DNA from: an uncultured Clostridium sp.
Lineage (GTDB): Bacteria > Bacillota > Clostridia > Lachnospirales > Lachnospiraceae
Direction of reading: 5' to 3'
Assembly: GCA_900543885.1 (NCBI GenBank)
Contig: UQTA01000006.1
Location: forward strand, 1 to 64,000
Length of the DNA stretch: 64,000 nt
A program made the translations under genes and the position numbers. Below the pieces are notes generated by a model. The model saw nothing but the letters and a program-made list of their open reading frames with translations. It was not told the origin of the DNA and did not search any database. Of the stretch, positions 24,340 to 32,662 are shown piece after piece (position 1 is the stretch's first letter; every line of letters starts with the position of its first letter).

Positions 24340-25750
24340 TCTGCATGTAATTGTGATAGGAGCTGGCTTGACCGGCTCCTTCTTTTTAAAGGAAATTATT
24401 GCGTATCTTCATATGAAACAGGAAAATTTGATCCGGACGGATATTACGGTTTTTGATCCTGGTTCAATCGGTAAAGAGGACCTTGGCGCGGTATATATCC
24501 GGGAAGATCTTGGCCAGAACAGGGCACTTTTATTATCAGAACTTTTGAAAGAACAGTATGACTATGAGGTGACGGCTGTTCCGGGAGATTTTTCTGTAGG
24601 CAGTCCGGTATTACAGATATCCAAACGGGATTATGTTTTTATGGTTGATTGCAGCGATGGGAGCATTCCTGGAGACTACCGAACGGAATGGAAAAAACTG
24701 TCTGCGAAAAGAAAGCTGTATCTGAAATTTGCAGATGCAAAGCTGTATTTGGATGACGGAAGCGGAACGGAACCATTTTTTTCAAATACGGAAGAGAAAA
24801 GCGAAGATTTTGTTTGGAAGCATTTGGAAAGAATGTTTTTGGTGAACCTTGCCATGTCAAAGATTGTGGCCGTTTATGAAGAAGGACAGATTGAATGTGG
24901 GACATTTTGTGTGAATGAAAAAATGGCCCAAATAAGACCACAGCATCATAACGACCAGAAGTTGGATCTTCCCATGGGCCGGAAACCAACCGAAGTTTTT
25001 CATTATCAACTGGTTGTGGTAGGCACTGGTGGGACCGGTTCCTATTATCTGAAGGAATTAGGTGCAATCCTTTCATCCTTAACGAAGGAGGAACGCAACT
25101 CCTATGCATTATCCATAATCGATGGAGACCGGGTGGAGCAGAAGAACCTTGACCGGCAGAACTTCCTGAAAGAGGATGTTGGCCAGCATAAGGCAATGGT
25201 ACTGGCACAAGCTCTTAGAGACCATTATGGGATCGAAGTAAGAGCATATCCAATGTACATTGACTCCGCTGAGCAGTTAAAAGTGGTCTTTAAGCAGATG
25301 ACGGGAACTTATTATAGACGCACGGTCCCGATCCTGATTGGGTCAGTGGATAATCACCGGGCCAGACAGGAAATGGAAAAATGGTTCCGTCAGACGCCTA
25401 CTGGTATCTGGATCGATGCGGCAAATGAATTTCACACTGGCGAGGTTGTAGCTGCAGTCAAAAAGAATGGAAAGATGTTGTCACCTTCCAGGCCGTACTA
25501 TTTTCCGGAAATCATGCGAAGCCGGGAAAAGCGGGCAAGTGAATTAAGCTGTGGGGTGATCAACCAGTCTTCACCGCAGCATCGGTTTACCAATATGGCT
25601 GCGGCAATGCTGGCTTTATCAGCTACTCTCGGAATTTTAAGAAACGGGTTCCTTCCATATAAAATAGTTTATTTTGATGTGTTTAAGGGAAATGCTATTC
25701 CGGTAAATGCGGGAGCGGAAAGGGGAATATTTTTTGAAGATAGTGAATGA
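24329..25750 (+). CDS. Tandem ThiF/E1-like protein (PRTRC ThiF family)
   Basis: 473 aa with two Rossmann ThiF-type halves. N-half: VIVIGAGLTGSFFLKE (GAGLTGS at 11-17), with FDPGSIGKEDLG but no clear catalytic site. C-half: VVVGTGGTGSYYLKEL (GTGGTGS at 232-238), DGDRVEQKNLDRQNFL, SVDNHRARQEME, DAANEFHTGEV and a candidate catalytic Cys408 in LSCGVINQSSPQ. E1-type proteins adenylate the C-terminal Gly of a ubiquitin-like protein and form a thioester with it. The N-half looks like an inactive partner, like the two halves of eukaryotic E1 heterodimers; single ThiF domains are usual in PRTRC. The SD is AAAGGAG. Confidence 0.8.
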   Translation: MRINLHVIVIGAGLTGSFFLKEIIAYLHMKQENLIRTDITVFDPGSIGKEDLGAVYIREDLGQNRALLLSELLKEQYDYEVTAVPGDFSVGSPVLQISKRDYVFMVDCSDGSIPGDYRTEWKKLSAKRKLYLKFADAKLYLDDGSGTEPFFSNTEEKSEDFVWKHLERMFLVNLAMSKIVAVYEEGQIECGTFCVNEKMAQIRPQHHNDQKLDLPMGRKPTEVFHYQLVVVGTGGTGSYYLKELGAILSSLTKEERNSYALSIIDGDRVEQKNLDRQNFLKEDVGQHKAMVLAQALRDHYGIEVRAYPMYIDSAEQLKVVFKQMTGTYYRRTVPILIGSVDNHRARQEMEKWFRQTPTGIWIDAANEFHTGEVVAAVKKNGKMLSPSRPYYFPEIMRSREKRASELSCGVINQSSPQHRFTNMAAAMLALSATLGILRNGFLPYKIVYFDVFKGNAIPVNAGAERGIFFEDSE

Positions 25751-26435
25751 GGAGCGTTATCAGCAGCTCTTCGATCATCCGGAAGAACTGCGTAAGATCA
25801 TTACCTATGCAAAGCGTCTGATGCAGTATGAAAAATGTTTTGATTATTCTTTTCGGGATAACTGCATGAAGATGGAACTTTTACAGGTAGCGGTACAACG
25901 CATCCTGCAGGAATATGGGATTGAAGTGGGGGAAGTTTATGATTTATCGATTGAATGGATTGAGTCAGACGATGAAGATGACTTCATCAGTGAAAATGAA
26001 GAAGTACTCTTTTGTGTAGAAACTCCATATCCTGGGATTATTGGGTTTACCGATGTGGTTTCTGCCTATGAGGATGATACAGAAACTCTGGAACTTTTTC
26101 CAGAAGAAGTAAAGGCAGAACTGAAAGAATACCTGGGGGAATGTGGAACTACGGTACTTACTTTGGACGTTGTGGAGCAGGTAATACGCTGGTATGAAGA
26201 ATGCAGGGACTGGAGACTTTGTGAAATCGCATTTGAAGCATATGAGTTGTTTTGCCAGTCTTTAAGTGTTTCTTATTCGTCCGGGACAGATTTTATTCAA
26301 ATTGGTGAGCATTATTACTGGCTGTACAATCCAGAAGAGAACTCAGACTGGGGAGATATGTTTCCGGTATCTCCGGTATGTGACTTATGTGGGATTGTTC
26401 TTTATGTGTTAGGAAAGGCAGGAGGAGTATGCTAA
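25734..26435 (+). CDS. Unknown acidic protein of the cassette
   Basis: 233 aa from the TTG at 25734, chosen for the AAGGGG SD 7 nt upstream; an ATG at 25707 has none. It overlaps the ThiF stop by 17 nt. The protein is acidic (IEWIESDDEDDFISENEEVL) with no recognised motif. In PRTRC operons short unknown proteins (E, F) occur in similar positions, but no match can be claimed. Confidence 0.6.
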   Translation: MKIVNEERYQQLFDHPEELRKIITYAKRLMQYEKCFDYSFRDNCMKMELLQVAVQRILQEYGIEVGEVYDLSIEWIESDDEDDFISENEEVLFCVETPYPGIIGFTDVVSAYEDDTETLELFPEEVKAELKEYLGECGTTVLTLDVVEQVIRWYEECRDWRLCEIAFEAYELFCQSLSVSYSSGTDFIQIGEHYYWLYNPEENSDWGDMFPVSPVCDLCGIVLYVLGKAGGVC

Positions 26436-26914
26436 ATCTGAGCGATTATAAGGAACACTTTTGTGAATACATATTGTTCCGGTACGCATGGGCGAATGAA
26501 TTTGTGAAAGAACCGTTTCCAGAAAATTTATACGAATATTATGATAGTTTCGCAAAAGCTTACCGGTATCTGATCGAAAAAATAGGATATCCGGTGCTTT
26601 ACTGCGGAGTGACAACATCTGCAGAGCAGATCCTGGAACCTATTCTTGCAAAATGCAGAATGAAATATGAACAGTACCATAATTTACTGAAGCTTTATGA
26701 TCAGGATGAGCCGTATCTTATGCTGGTGCTGCAAGATAACCAGCAGACCGATCAAAGAGGCTTAAACGTATTTGGCAATGCGTTTAATGGAGGCGGTCTT
26801 TACATTTCCTATGGTACATATAAAGATAATGTGCCGGCCTGGAAAACATGTCTGCTTGCTGCGAAATTGGAAATGTGTTATCGGCTAAAGGAGGAGCGCG
26901 CGTGGAAGTATTAA
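26429..26914 (+). CDS. Unknown protein of the cassette
   Basis: 161 aa from the ATG at 26429, which overlaps the preceding stop (ATGCTAA) and has a GGAGGAG SD. Aromatic-rich helical protein (FCEYILFRYAWANEF, YCGVTTSAEQILEPIL) with a glycine-rich stretch near the end (FGNAFNGGGLYISYG). No family is recognised. Confidence 0.6.
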   Translation: MLNLSDYKEHFCEYILFRYAWANEFVKEPFPENLYEYYDSFAKAYRYLIEKIGYPVLYCGVTTSAEQILEPILAKCRMKYEQYHNLLKLYDQDEPYLMLVLQDNQQTDQRGLNVFGNAFNGGGLYISYGTYKDNVPAWKTCLLAAKLEMCYRLKEERAWKY

Positions 26915-27681
26915 AACAGGTGATCCGGCTCATGAAAAGGATAGAAGGTGCTTTCTGTCCGTGGAGTTATCTGGATCAGATGGACTATTTTCAACAGGGT
27001 GGTTGCAACGAAGAAGAGGCATATGCGTATGCAAATTCCAACATGGGCAGATCTGCCAGGTATTATCCACATTATCAGATGTGGGTCAGCCATTTAGTAA
27101 ACCGGCTGATCAAAGCAGGTATTATAACCTGTGAGTATGAGACGGCAGAACTAAGAATGGAGGATGTACCGGTTGAAAATCTTTTATGTATTGTCAGTGA
27201 TGAATGCTCTGAGGGATTGGAAGTGGCAGATGGCCAGAGGAAAAGAACGCTAGATGCCATTATGAAGGCATTAGGGTTTGAATTATTGGAATTTGCTGAA
27301 TTGGAGGATTTGGATCATATATTGTCCAGGGATCAGAAGGCGGCATTTTACAGAGCATTTGATGAATTCCGATGCGATTTTTATGGAGAAGAGCGAGAGT
27401 TTGTCATTGTACTCATAAAGGGAGAAAATGCACCGCTTCTTTCTGAAACGGATATTTTCGTGGAACTGGATTATTTTGTGATTTCATTTGAAGATTTTTT
27501 CATTATGATATATCCTTCAGAAACTGGATTTTGCGATGGATATGTGGAAATCACGTATGGGATTGGCTTCTTGTCATGGAATCTTATCCCATTATTACAG
27601 ATGCTGTATGGAAAGTTAAATGGAAATGTCGAAGAATTTTTCAATCGTTCTGTCATGGAACAGGAAGCGCAGCCATTATAG
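26902..27681 (+). CDS. Unknown protein, last of the cassette
   Basis: 259 aa from the GTG at 26902 (SD AAGGAGGAG), overlapping the previous stop by 13 nt. N-terminal helical part (EVLKQVIRLMKRIEGAFCPW), then strands rich in aromatic residues (LDYFVISFEDFFIMIYP). Like its neighbours it has no recognised domain. The run of overlapping starts from 23.9 to 27.7 kb implies that the proteins are made in fixed proportion. Confidence 0.6.
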   Translation: MEVLKQVIRLMKRIEGAFCPWSYLDQMDYFQQGGCNEEEAYAYANSNMGRSARYYPHYQMWVSHLVNRLIKAGIITCEYETAELRMEDVPVENLLCIVSDECSEGLEVADGQRKRTLDAIMKALGFELLEFAELEDLDHILSRDQKAAFYRAFDEFRCDFYGEEREFVIVLIKGENAPLLSETDIFVELDYFVISFEDFFIMIYPSETGFCDGYVEITYGIGFLSWNLIPLLQMLYGKLNGNVEEFFNRSVMEQEAQPL

Positions 27682-27746
27682 TGTAACCAATGAGGACATG
27701 GCTTCGCTTCATTGAGTACGAATTACTGAGAAAGTGAGTGGAGAAA

Positions 27747-28667
27747 ATGGTGAAAATTGTATATGGAACGGAACCGTACCGCATTGACCATGAAGTACGG
27801 AAATTAGCGGAAAATACGACATATTATGTGCAGGTATTTGATGCCATAGATGGAGTGAAAGAATTTCTGCAAAGCATTTCATTCTTTGGGATACCCTGCG
27901 CTATTTATAAGGTGGAGGATGTGAAAAAAGAGAGGAAGGAACTCTTGCATCTTATGGAAGAGTGTCCGGAAAGTTCCTGCTTGATCATTCGGACGGAAAA
28001 GCTTGACAACAGCAAGGACTGGAATGCATGGAAAAGTAAGCATGGCATATGTTGTGATAAGCTGAATGGAAAGTCTTATCAATGTTGGATCCAAAAAGCT
28101 TTTCAGTCCTTAGATTGTCCAATAGCGGAGCCGATGCTGCGATATTTTATCGACAGGAGCGCTTATGCATACCAGGAACGCAGGGACGGGAAAGATGAGA
28201 CAATAGATCTTTACCAGATAGCTATTTTCATTAAACAGATTGCATTTGCGTCCATGGATGCTGGAGTGAGCAAAGAGACGATTGACCAGGTTGTTCCTGC
28301 AGCAGTGGGGAAAAGCTGGGAATTGGCATCAAAGCTTTTACTGGATCCTATGGAAGGTATGAAGCTCGCGGTGGAGTTATTCGATCATGGGAATAATAGC
28401 CTTAAGCTTTACGGGATGCTTCTTCGGAATTACCGGGTTGCGAAAAAAGCGTTATTGTTGTCAGATATGAAGGAAAATGAAATTTTAAAGCTTTTAGGCC
28501 TTACGGAAAAGCAGATGCGGGGAATACGGGCCTATCGGAAGTTACCGGAAGAGCGTTTGGATACGGTAATGTCGATATTGATAGAGGCAATGAACAGAAC
28601 GAAAATTTCTTTTGGAAACGAGAGAAATCTGTTTATCCAGACTATGGCAAAATTGATTATATTATAA
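27747..28667 (+). CDS. holA: DNA polymerase III delta-like subunit
   Basis: 306 aa from the ATG at 27747 (TGGAG just upstream; a GTG at 27738 is the alternative). The beginning MVKIVYGTEPYRIDHEVRKL and the C-terminal GLTEKQMRGIRAYRKLPEER...NLFIQTMAKLI follow the HolA pattern of two domains plus a helical collar. Delta opens the beta clamp. With dnaX and holB at 3-5.5 kb the element would have all three loader types, in a separate operon after the ubiquitin-like cassette. The Walker motifs are absent, as in normal delta. The assignment rests on overall pattern rather than one motif. Confidence 0.65.
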   Translation: MVKIVYGTEPYRIDHEVRKLAENTTYYVQVFDAIDGVKEFLQSISFFGIPCAIYKVEDVKKERKELLHLMEECPESSCLIIRTEKLDNSKDWNAWKSKHGICCDKLNGKSYQCWIQKAFQSLDCPIAEPMLRYFIDRSAYAYQERRDGKDETIDLYQIAIFIKQIAFASMDAGVSKETIDQVVPAAVGKSWELASKLLLDPMEGMKLAVELFDHGNNSLKLYGMLLRNYRVAKKALLLSDMKENEILKLLGLTEKQMRGIRAYRKLPEERLDTVMSILIEAMNRTKISFGNERNLFIQTMAKLIIL

Positions 28668-28675
28668 TAGGAAGA

Positions 28676-28716
28676 AACCCAGACAGAGATCAGTGATGAT
28701 CGTGCCTGGGTTTTTT
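28676..28716 (+). terminator. Terminator after holA-like gene
   Basis: AACCCAG (28676-28682) pairs with CTGGGTT (28706-28712), with additional pairing in between, followed by TTTTTT. Confidence 0.75.
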
Positions 28717-28795
28717 ATTGTCATGTTTCCAGGAGTCGGATTGCCCGTACATCCCCAATAGATATACCTCCATTTGAAAAATGCTGTGCATTGCT

Positions 28796-28872
28796 ATTGA
28801 TAATATGAATTAAAATTATATATTGATAATAAAATCATTAGAATTACAATATATTAAATGTAAATTGATAAT
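28796..28872. promoter_or_regulatory. ATTGATAAT repeats upstream of the XRE regulator
   Basis: ATTGATAAT occurs at 28796-28804, 28822-28830 and 28864-28872 in very AT-rich DNA 60-135 bp before the XRE gene. The same word is at 30158-30166 in the next intergenic region. Possible operator half-sites for the regulator; chance is also possible in AT-rich DNA. Confidence 0.35.
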
Positions 28873-28931
28873 TTTATAACCAACGCCATCTTCAAATTCA
28901 TACTAAAATAATTGAAACGGGAGGTGGGAGA

Positions 28932-29252
28932 ATGGCCAATGCGCAGCAAGAGGATTTTGTTCGTAGACGGATTACGGAATTGAGACTAAGCAAAAACATT
29001 TCCGAACACAAAATGAGTCTGGATTTGGATAAAAGTGGATCATATATACGTGGCATAACCAGCGGAGCGGCCTTACCGTCTCTGAAAGAACTGTTTAAAA
29101 TAATTGCCTATTTAGATATGACGCCGGCAGAGTTTTTCGCACCACTGGATGATGAAGATACCACATACAGAAAAGTGTGTGAAAAATTACGGACTATGAA
29201 TGAATCGGATATTGAAAAGATTAATACTTTTATAGGGTGGATTGAAAAGTAG
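28932..29252 (+). CDS. XRE-family transcriptional regulator
   Basis: A 106-aa protein with a helix-turn-helix (ITELRLSKNISEHKMSLDL, then SGSYIRGITSGAALPSLKELFKI split here) of the Cro/C1/XRE type, and a short C-terminal helix. The SD is GGGAGGTGGGAG. It stands alone between two terminators. It probably acts on its own promoter, where three ATTGATAAT words lie; other targets are unknown. Confidence 0.85.
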   Translation: MANAQQEDFVRRRITELRLSKNISEHKMSLDLDKSGSYIRGITSGAALPSLKELFKIIAYLDMTPAEFFAPLDDEDTTYRKVCEKLRTMNESDIEKINTFIGWIEK

Positions 29253-29270
29253 AGATTGCTTGAAACTTAA

Positions 29271-29300
29271 GAGGAATGCTTTAGAGGCATCCTCTTTTTT
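29271..29300 (+). terminator. Terminator after the XRE gene
   Basis: GAGGAATGC (29271-29279) pairs with GCATCCTC (29287-29294), one bulged A, followed by TTTTTT. Confidence 0.75.
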
Positions 29301-29434
29301 CTTTTGCTAATTAGGAATCAGTAGTATAATGAAAGAAAACGTATTCGGGGGCGCTGCAGATTTTCATCAGAAGTCGAAACGTTCTGATTATAGCAGGGGA
29401 AATCCGTAATTTAGGAAAACGGGAGGAAAGAGGA

Positions 29435-29950
29435 ATGGGTAAGGTTTTGATCGTGATCGACATGCAGAATGATTTTGTGACGGGAACTCTTGGCAATAAG
29501 GAAGCGCAGGCAATTGTTCTAAATGTGCAGGCAAAAGTAAAAGAGTATGCGGACCGCGGGGATCGGATAATTTTTACCAGGGATACCCATGGGGAGAATT
29601 ATCTGGACACGCCGGAGGGGAAAAAGTTACCAGTGAAGCACTGCATCAATGGAACGGAAGGCTGGCAGATTGTGCCTGGGGTGGAAGTGGAAAACTGCGA
29701 ATATATAGACAAGCCGACCTTTGGCTGGCTTAACTGGGAGGGCTTTGGCTCAAACGATGAGATTGAACTGGTTGGAGTATGCACGGATATATGCGTGGTC
29801 TCCAATGCGTTGATCCTGAAAGCCAAGTATCCGGAGGCGATAATTTCAGTGGATGCAAGCTGCTGTGCCGGAGTTACACCAGAAAAGCATAATGCCGCAC
29901 TCGAAACAATGAAGAGCTGCCAGATTGATGTGTATGGACAGGAAGAGTAA
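29435..29950 (+). CDS. Nicotinamidase/isochorismatase-family hydrolase
   Basis: 171 aa, SD GGGAGGAAAG. VIDMQNDFVTG supplies the catalytic Asp and GVCTDICVVSNALI the nucleophilic Cys; a Lys in the KPTFGWLNW region may complete the Cys-Asp-Lys triad. Short family members of this sort are often nicotinamidases (nicotinamide to nicotinate plus ammonia), which feed NAD salvage; other cysteine hydrolases have the same fold, so the substrate is inferred. It stands alone between two terminators. Confidence 0.8.
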   Translation: MGKVLIVIDMQNDFVTGTLGNKEAQAIVLNVQAKVKEYADRGDRIIFTRDTHGENYLDTPEGKKLPVKHCINGTEGWQIVPGVEVENCEYIDKPTFGWLNWEGFGSNDEIELVGVCTDICVVSNALILKAKYPEAIISVDASCCAGVTPEKHNAALETMKSCQIDVYGQEE

Positions 29951-30070
29951 AAAGGAGTATATGGAAAATTTTTAGTGGTTCTTTGCCAGAAAATATTCTA
30001 TAATAATCTTGTATACGCAGTTTTCTCCCCGCCGAAAGGCAAAAAAATTATGTGTATGCAATCAACTTAT

Positions 30071-30108
30071 AAGGCTCTTTCTCAGTTATATTAAAGGGAA
30101 AGAGCCTT
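30071..30108 (+). terminator. Bidirectional terminator
   Basis: A perfect 11-bp stem (30071-30081 with 30098-30108, AAGGCTCTTTC and GAAAGAGCCTT) with a 16-nt loop, between the hydrolase gene and the convergent DUF2325 gene. Confidence 0.7.
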
Positions 30109-30209
30109 TAGTATATCGTGGAGAGATAATATAATAAATGGGCTATCGACTATAAGAATTGATAATGTAAAATGTAGGTTTTGCGCTGGTCATATCGGGT
30201 AAAGTATTG

Positions 30210-30271
30210 TATAATAATTAACAAGCACACAATTCTGACATCATATCTTCCTTCACAGGAGGAGCTTTTTT
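30210..30271 (+). promoter_or_regulatory. Orphan -10 box plus attenuator with no gene behind
   Basis: TATAAT (30210-30215) and, 30 nt later, a 7-bp hairpin (30246-30252 with 30257-30263) followed by GCTTTTTT. The layout copies the leaders of this element, but downstream there is only the 3' end of a minus-strand gene. No good -35 was found. Confidence 0.4.
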
Positions 30272-30323
30272 AGGTTAAAAATTATAGAAGCAGTGCTGAG
30301 AAAGCGTTTTTGCAATGATATTC

Positions 30324-31985
30324 CTATCTTTTTTCAAATATATCGTCATAGATTTGAATGATGTTCCGCTCAATATTAACGCCATGCAAAAAGCTGAAAG
30401 GAATATGGTGGGATTGGATTGTTTGCATGAATTTGTAATAATTGCTGTGGCCAAGTGTATCCGTAAAGAGGATAACCCGTTCTGCCTTTAAAATGGACAT
30501 ATTATCCACGGTGCTTGATACGGATGCGCTGACAAATTTCCAGTTTGGGAATTCCTGCCGAAGCTTTTTAACCCAGTTCTCGTTGCCGCCAACAATCGTG
30601 ATCCGTTTCATTGCAATTGCTTTTTTCATTTCTGAAATCGGAATATTTACAGTAGGAGGAGTGTCCTCGGTGCTGTTGTAAACAAATTCCCGCAGAGCCG
30701 TGAGCTCCTGTTTCATTGCATCATATTCTTTAAGCCTTTTTTCTAATTCTTCCCGTGAATGTTTTTCTTCCTTATATTGTTCCTGAAAATGTGAACCTAT
30801 GGAAAGTGCATCACGTAAACGTATCTTTAATTCAGATAGCTCGGCTTCTGATTTGAAAGAAGATTCCATAGGTGCTGGTGTTTGCTGCTGCCGGGATGTC
30901 TTTTCTGTTTTATTTGATGAATTAGTATCCAATGATTTCTTTTTCATAGACTGCAGAACTTTTAAATTCTTCTCTTTCGGAATAGTCTGGAAAAGATATT
31001 CTTGTGTTTGGGCATGGATGAATCCTAATGTTACCCCCAGATATCTTGCCAGATCACAGATCATCATGTAAGCTTGCAGCTGCTCGGAATCATAGTTTGT
31101 CAATTTAATTGTTTTTGTAATCAGGGCCATGTTATAGGCATTAAAAGCTCCGTCACCGCATAGGCCTAAAGTTTTTGGAGAAAGGCCGCTCATTTTGATT
31201 ATTTCCCGTGCAAGTTTTAAACTGTTGGAGAGTTCATTCCTTTCCTGTTTATCCGTCAGCATTTTAAGCACGGAACCATAGTGCTTTACTGTGTTGGTGA
31301 TATCTTCTGGATCAATACTGATATGGGTAGTATCCGCAGTATCCTCCAGATATTGTTCCATTTCGTTGTTAAGGTCTGAATAGAAGATGTCACAATCTGA
31401 GCTGCAGGAAATATGAAAGAATGGAGCCATGGTCAGTATTCGTGCTAATTTTTCAGTATCCAGGGGCATATCCTCATAGGAAGAGTATTCCAAGGTGCAT
31501 AAATCCGCTAAATTACGGCTTGTAAGCTTTGGATATCGTTTAAACTGAGAATATTCTTTTTTATGATAAATTTTGTACATACTCTTCAGCAGCTCTGCAC
31601 AATAGGAATCTCCACTCTGGGCACCGCATAAGATTGATGCAAGGACCCTTTGCTGGTGATTGTCGATGATACTGGAGCAGTTAAGTAAATTAACCAGAGG
31701 AATGGCATCTCGGCCGAACTGGGGGAGTTTGGCGCGGCTATGAAAGATGAAATCGGTTTCTATTTCAGGAAAATCTTTTTCCAGTTCCTCAGTCAAGAAG
31801 GATGTCAGAAAGAGAACCTCTGCGCCGGTTTTATCAATAGCCTGAGGCTCATTTGCGTTACTGTCTGAAACATTAGCTAAAAAGTCTATAAAATTATCTA
31901 ATTCTTCCGGCAGTATATCTTCGGCGGAACAACTTAGTATGATTTCTTTTAATAATTCTGCCGTTTCTGAAGCGATTTTCCCCAT
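30324..31985 (-). CDS. DUF2325-domain protein with coiled coil
   Basis: 553 aa without signal peptide. The N-terminal ~340 residues are helical and unassigned, the middle ~370-440 is charged coiled coil (EEKHSREELEKRLKEYDAMKQ, cut here), and the C-terminal ~95 residues fit DUF2325: KRITIVGGNENWVKKLRQ, then AERVILFTDTLGHSNYYK. DUF2325 proteins have a Rossmann-like fold and occur with plasmid and conjugation functions, with no proven activity. It is transcribed alone on the minus strand. Confidence 0.6.
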   Translation of the reverse strand: MGKIASETAELLKEIILSCSAEDILPEELDNFIDFLANVSDSNANEPQAIDKTGAEVLFLTSFLTEELEKDFPEIETDFIFHSRAKLPQFGRDAIPLVNLLNCSSIIDNHQQRVLASILCGAQSGDSYCAELLKSMYKIYHKKEYSQFKRYPKLTSRNLADLCTLEYSSYEDMPLDTEKLARILTMAPFFHISCSSDCDIFYSDLNNEMEQYLEDTADTTHISIDPEDITNTVKHYGSVLKMLTDKQERNELSNSLKLAREIIKMSGLSPKTLGLCGDGAFNAYNMALITKTIKLTNYDSEQLQAYMMICDLARYLGVTLGFIHAQTQEYLFQTIPKEKNLKVLQSMKKKSLDTNSSNKTEKTSRQQQTPAPMESSFKSEAELSELKIRLRDALSIGSHFQEQYKEEKHSREELEKRLKEYDAMKQELTALREFVYNSTEDTPPTVNIPISEMKKAIAMKRITIVGGNENWVKKLRQEFPNWKFVSASVSSTVDNMSILKAERVILFTDTLGHSNYYKFMQTIQSHHIPFSFLHGVNIERNIIQIYDDIFEKR

Positions 31986-32139
31986 AATCTATCCTCCGTG
32001 CATGTCTGTAGGATAATCATATCATATCATATTTGCTTCGTGAAACAACATACAATTCCCAAATATCTGATATAGCAGTAATCTTTATTTGTTATTGAAT
32101 GCCAGATTATACCTATTTTTCGTGTATATGATATACTTG

Positions 32140-32148
32140 TGGTATAAT
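32140..32148 (+). promoter_or_regulatory. Extended -10 promoter of the UPF0178 gene
   Basis: TGGTATAAT at 32140-32148 is a perfect extended -10. The -35 is poor. It lies 31 nt before the start at 32180. Confidence 0.5.
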
Positions 32149-32179
32149 CCATATACTAAATAAGATAAAGGGTGGTACT

Positions 32180-32662
32180 ATGCAGATTTTTGTAGATGCA
32201 GATGCTTGTCCGGTGGTTTTCATTGTGGAAGCAGTTGCGAGAAAATATGGGGTGGCGGTAACGCTGTTATGCGATACAAATCACATATTGTATTCTGATT
32301 ATAGTGAGGTAGTGGTTGTTGGAGCCGGCGCGGATGCTGTAGATTATAAGCTGATCAGTATTTGCCATAAAGGAGACATCGTGGTATCGCAGGATTATGG
32401 AGTAGCAGCTATGGCTCTCGGCAAAGGGGCTTATGCGATTCATCAGTCAGGCAAATGGTATACAAATGAAAATATTGACCAGATGCTGATGGAACGGCAC
32501 TTAAACAAAAAAGCGCGGCGGAGCAGCCAGAAGAATCATATAAAGGGGCCGAGAAAGCGCACCGATGCAGATGATGAAAGATTTTTTCAGTCTATGGAAA
32601 AATTGGTATTGATGGCTATGAAAAACTGTTCGGAAGATACAGAGAGAGGGCAGAACGCGTGA
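32180..32662 (+). CDS. UPF0178 (DUF188) family protein, YaiI/YqxD-like
   Basis: 160 aa. MQIFVDADACPVVFIVEAVARK (cut to the first 20 as needed) and DIVVSQDYGVAAMALGKGA are family signatures; the Asp-rich pocket resembles PIN-type nucleases. A basic stretch (KKARRSSQKNHIKGPRKR) at ~110-130 may bind nucleic acid. The function of the family is not settled. Its stop overlaps the start of the exonuclease gene (GTGA), pointing to a joint role. Confidence 0.85.
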   Translation: MQIFVDADACPVVFIVEAVARKYGVAVTLLCDTNHILYSDYSEVVVVGAGADAVDYKLISICHKGDIVVSQDYGVAAMALGKGAYAIHQSGKWYTNENIDQMLMERHLNKKARRSSQKNHIKGPRKRTDADDERFFQSMEKLVLMAMKNCSEDTERGQNA

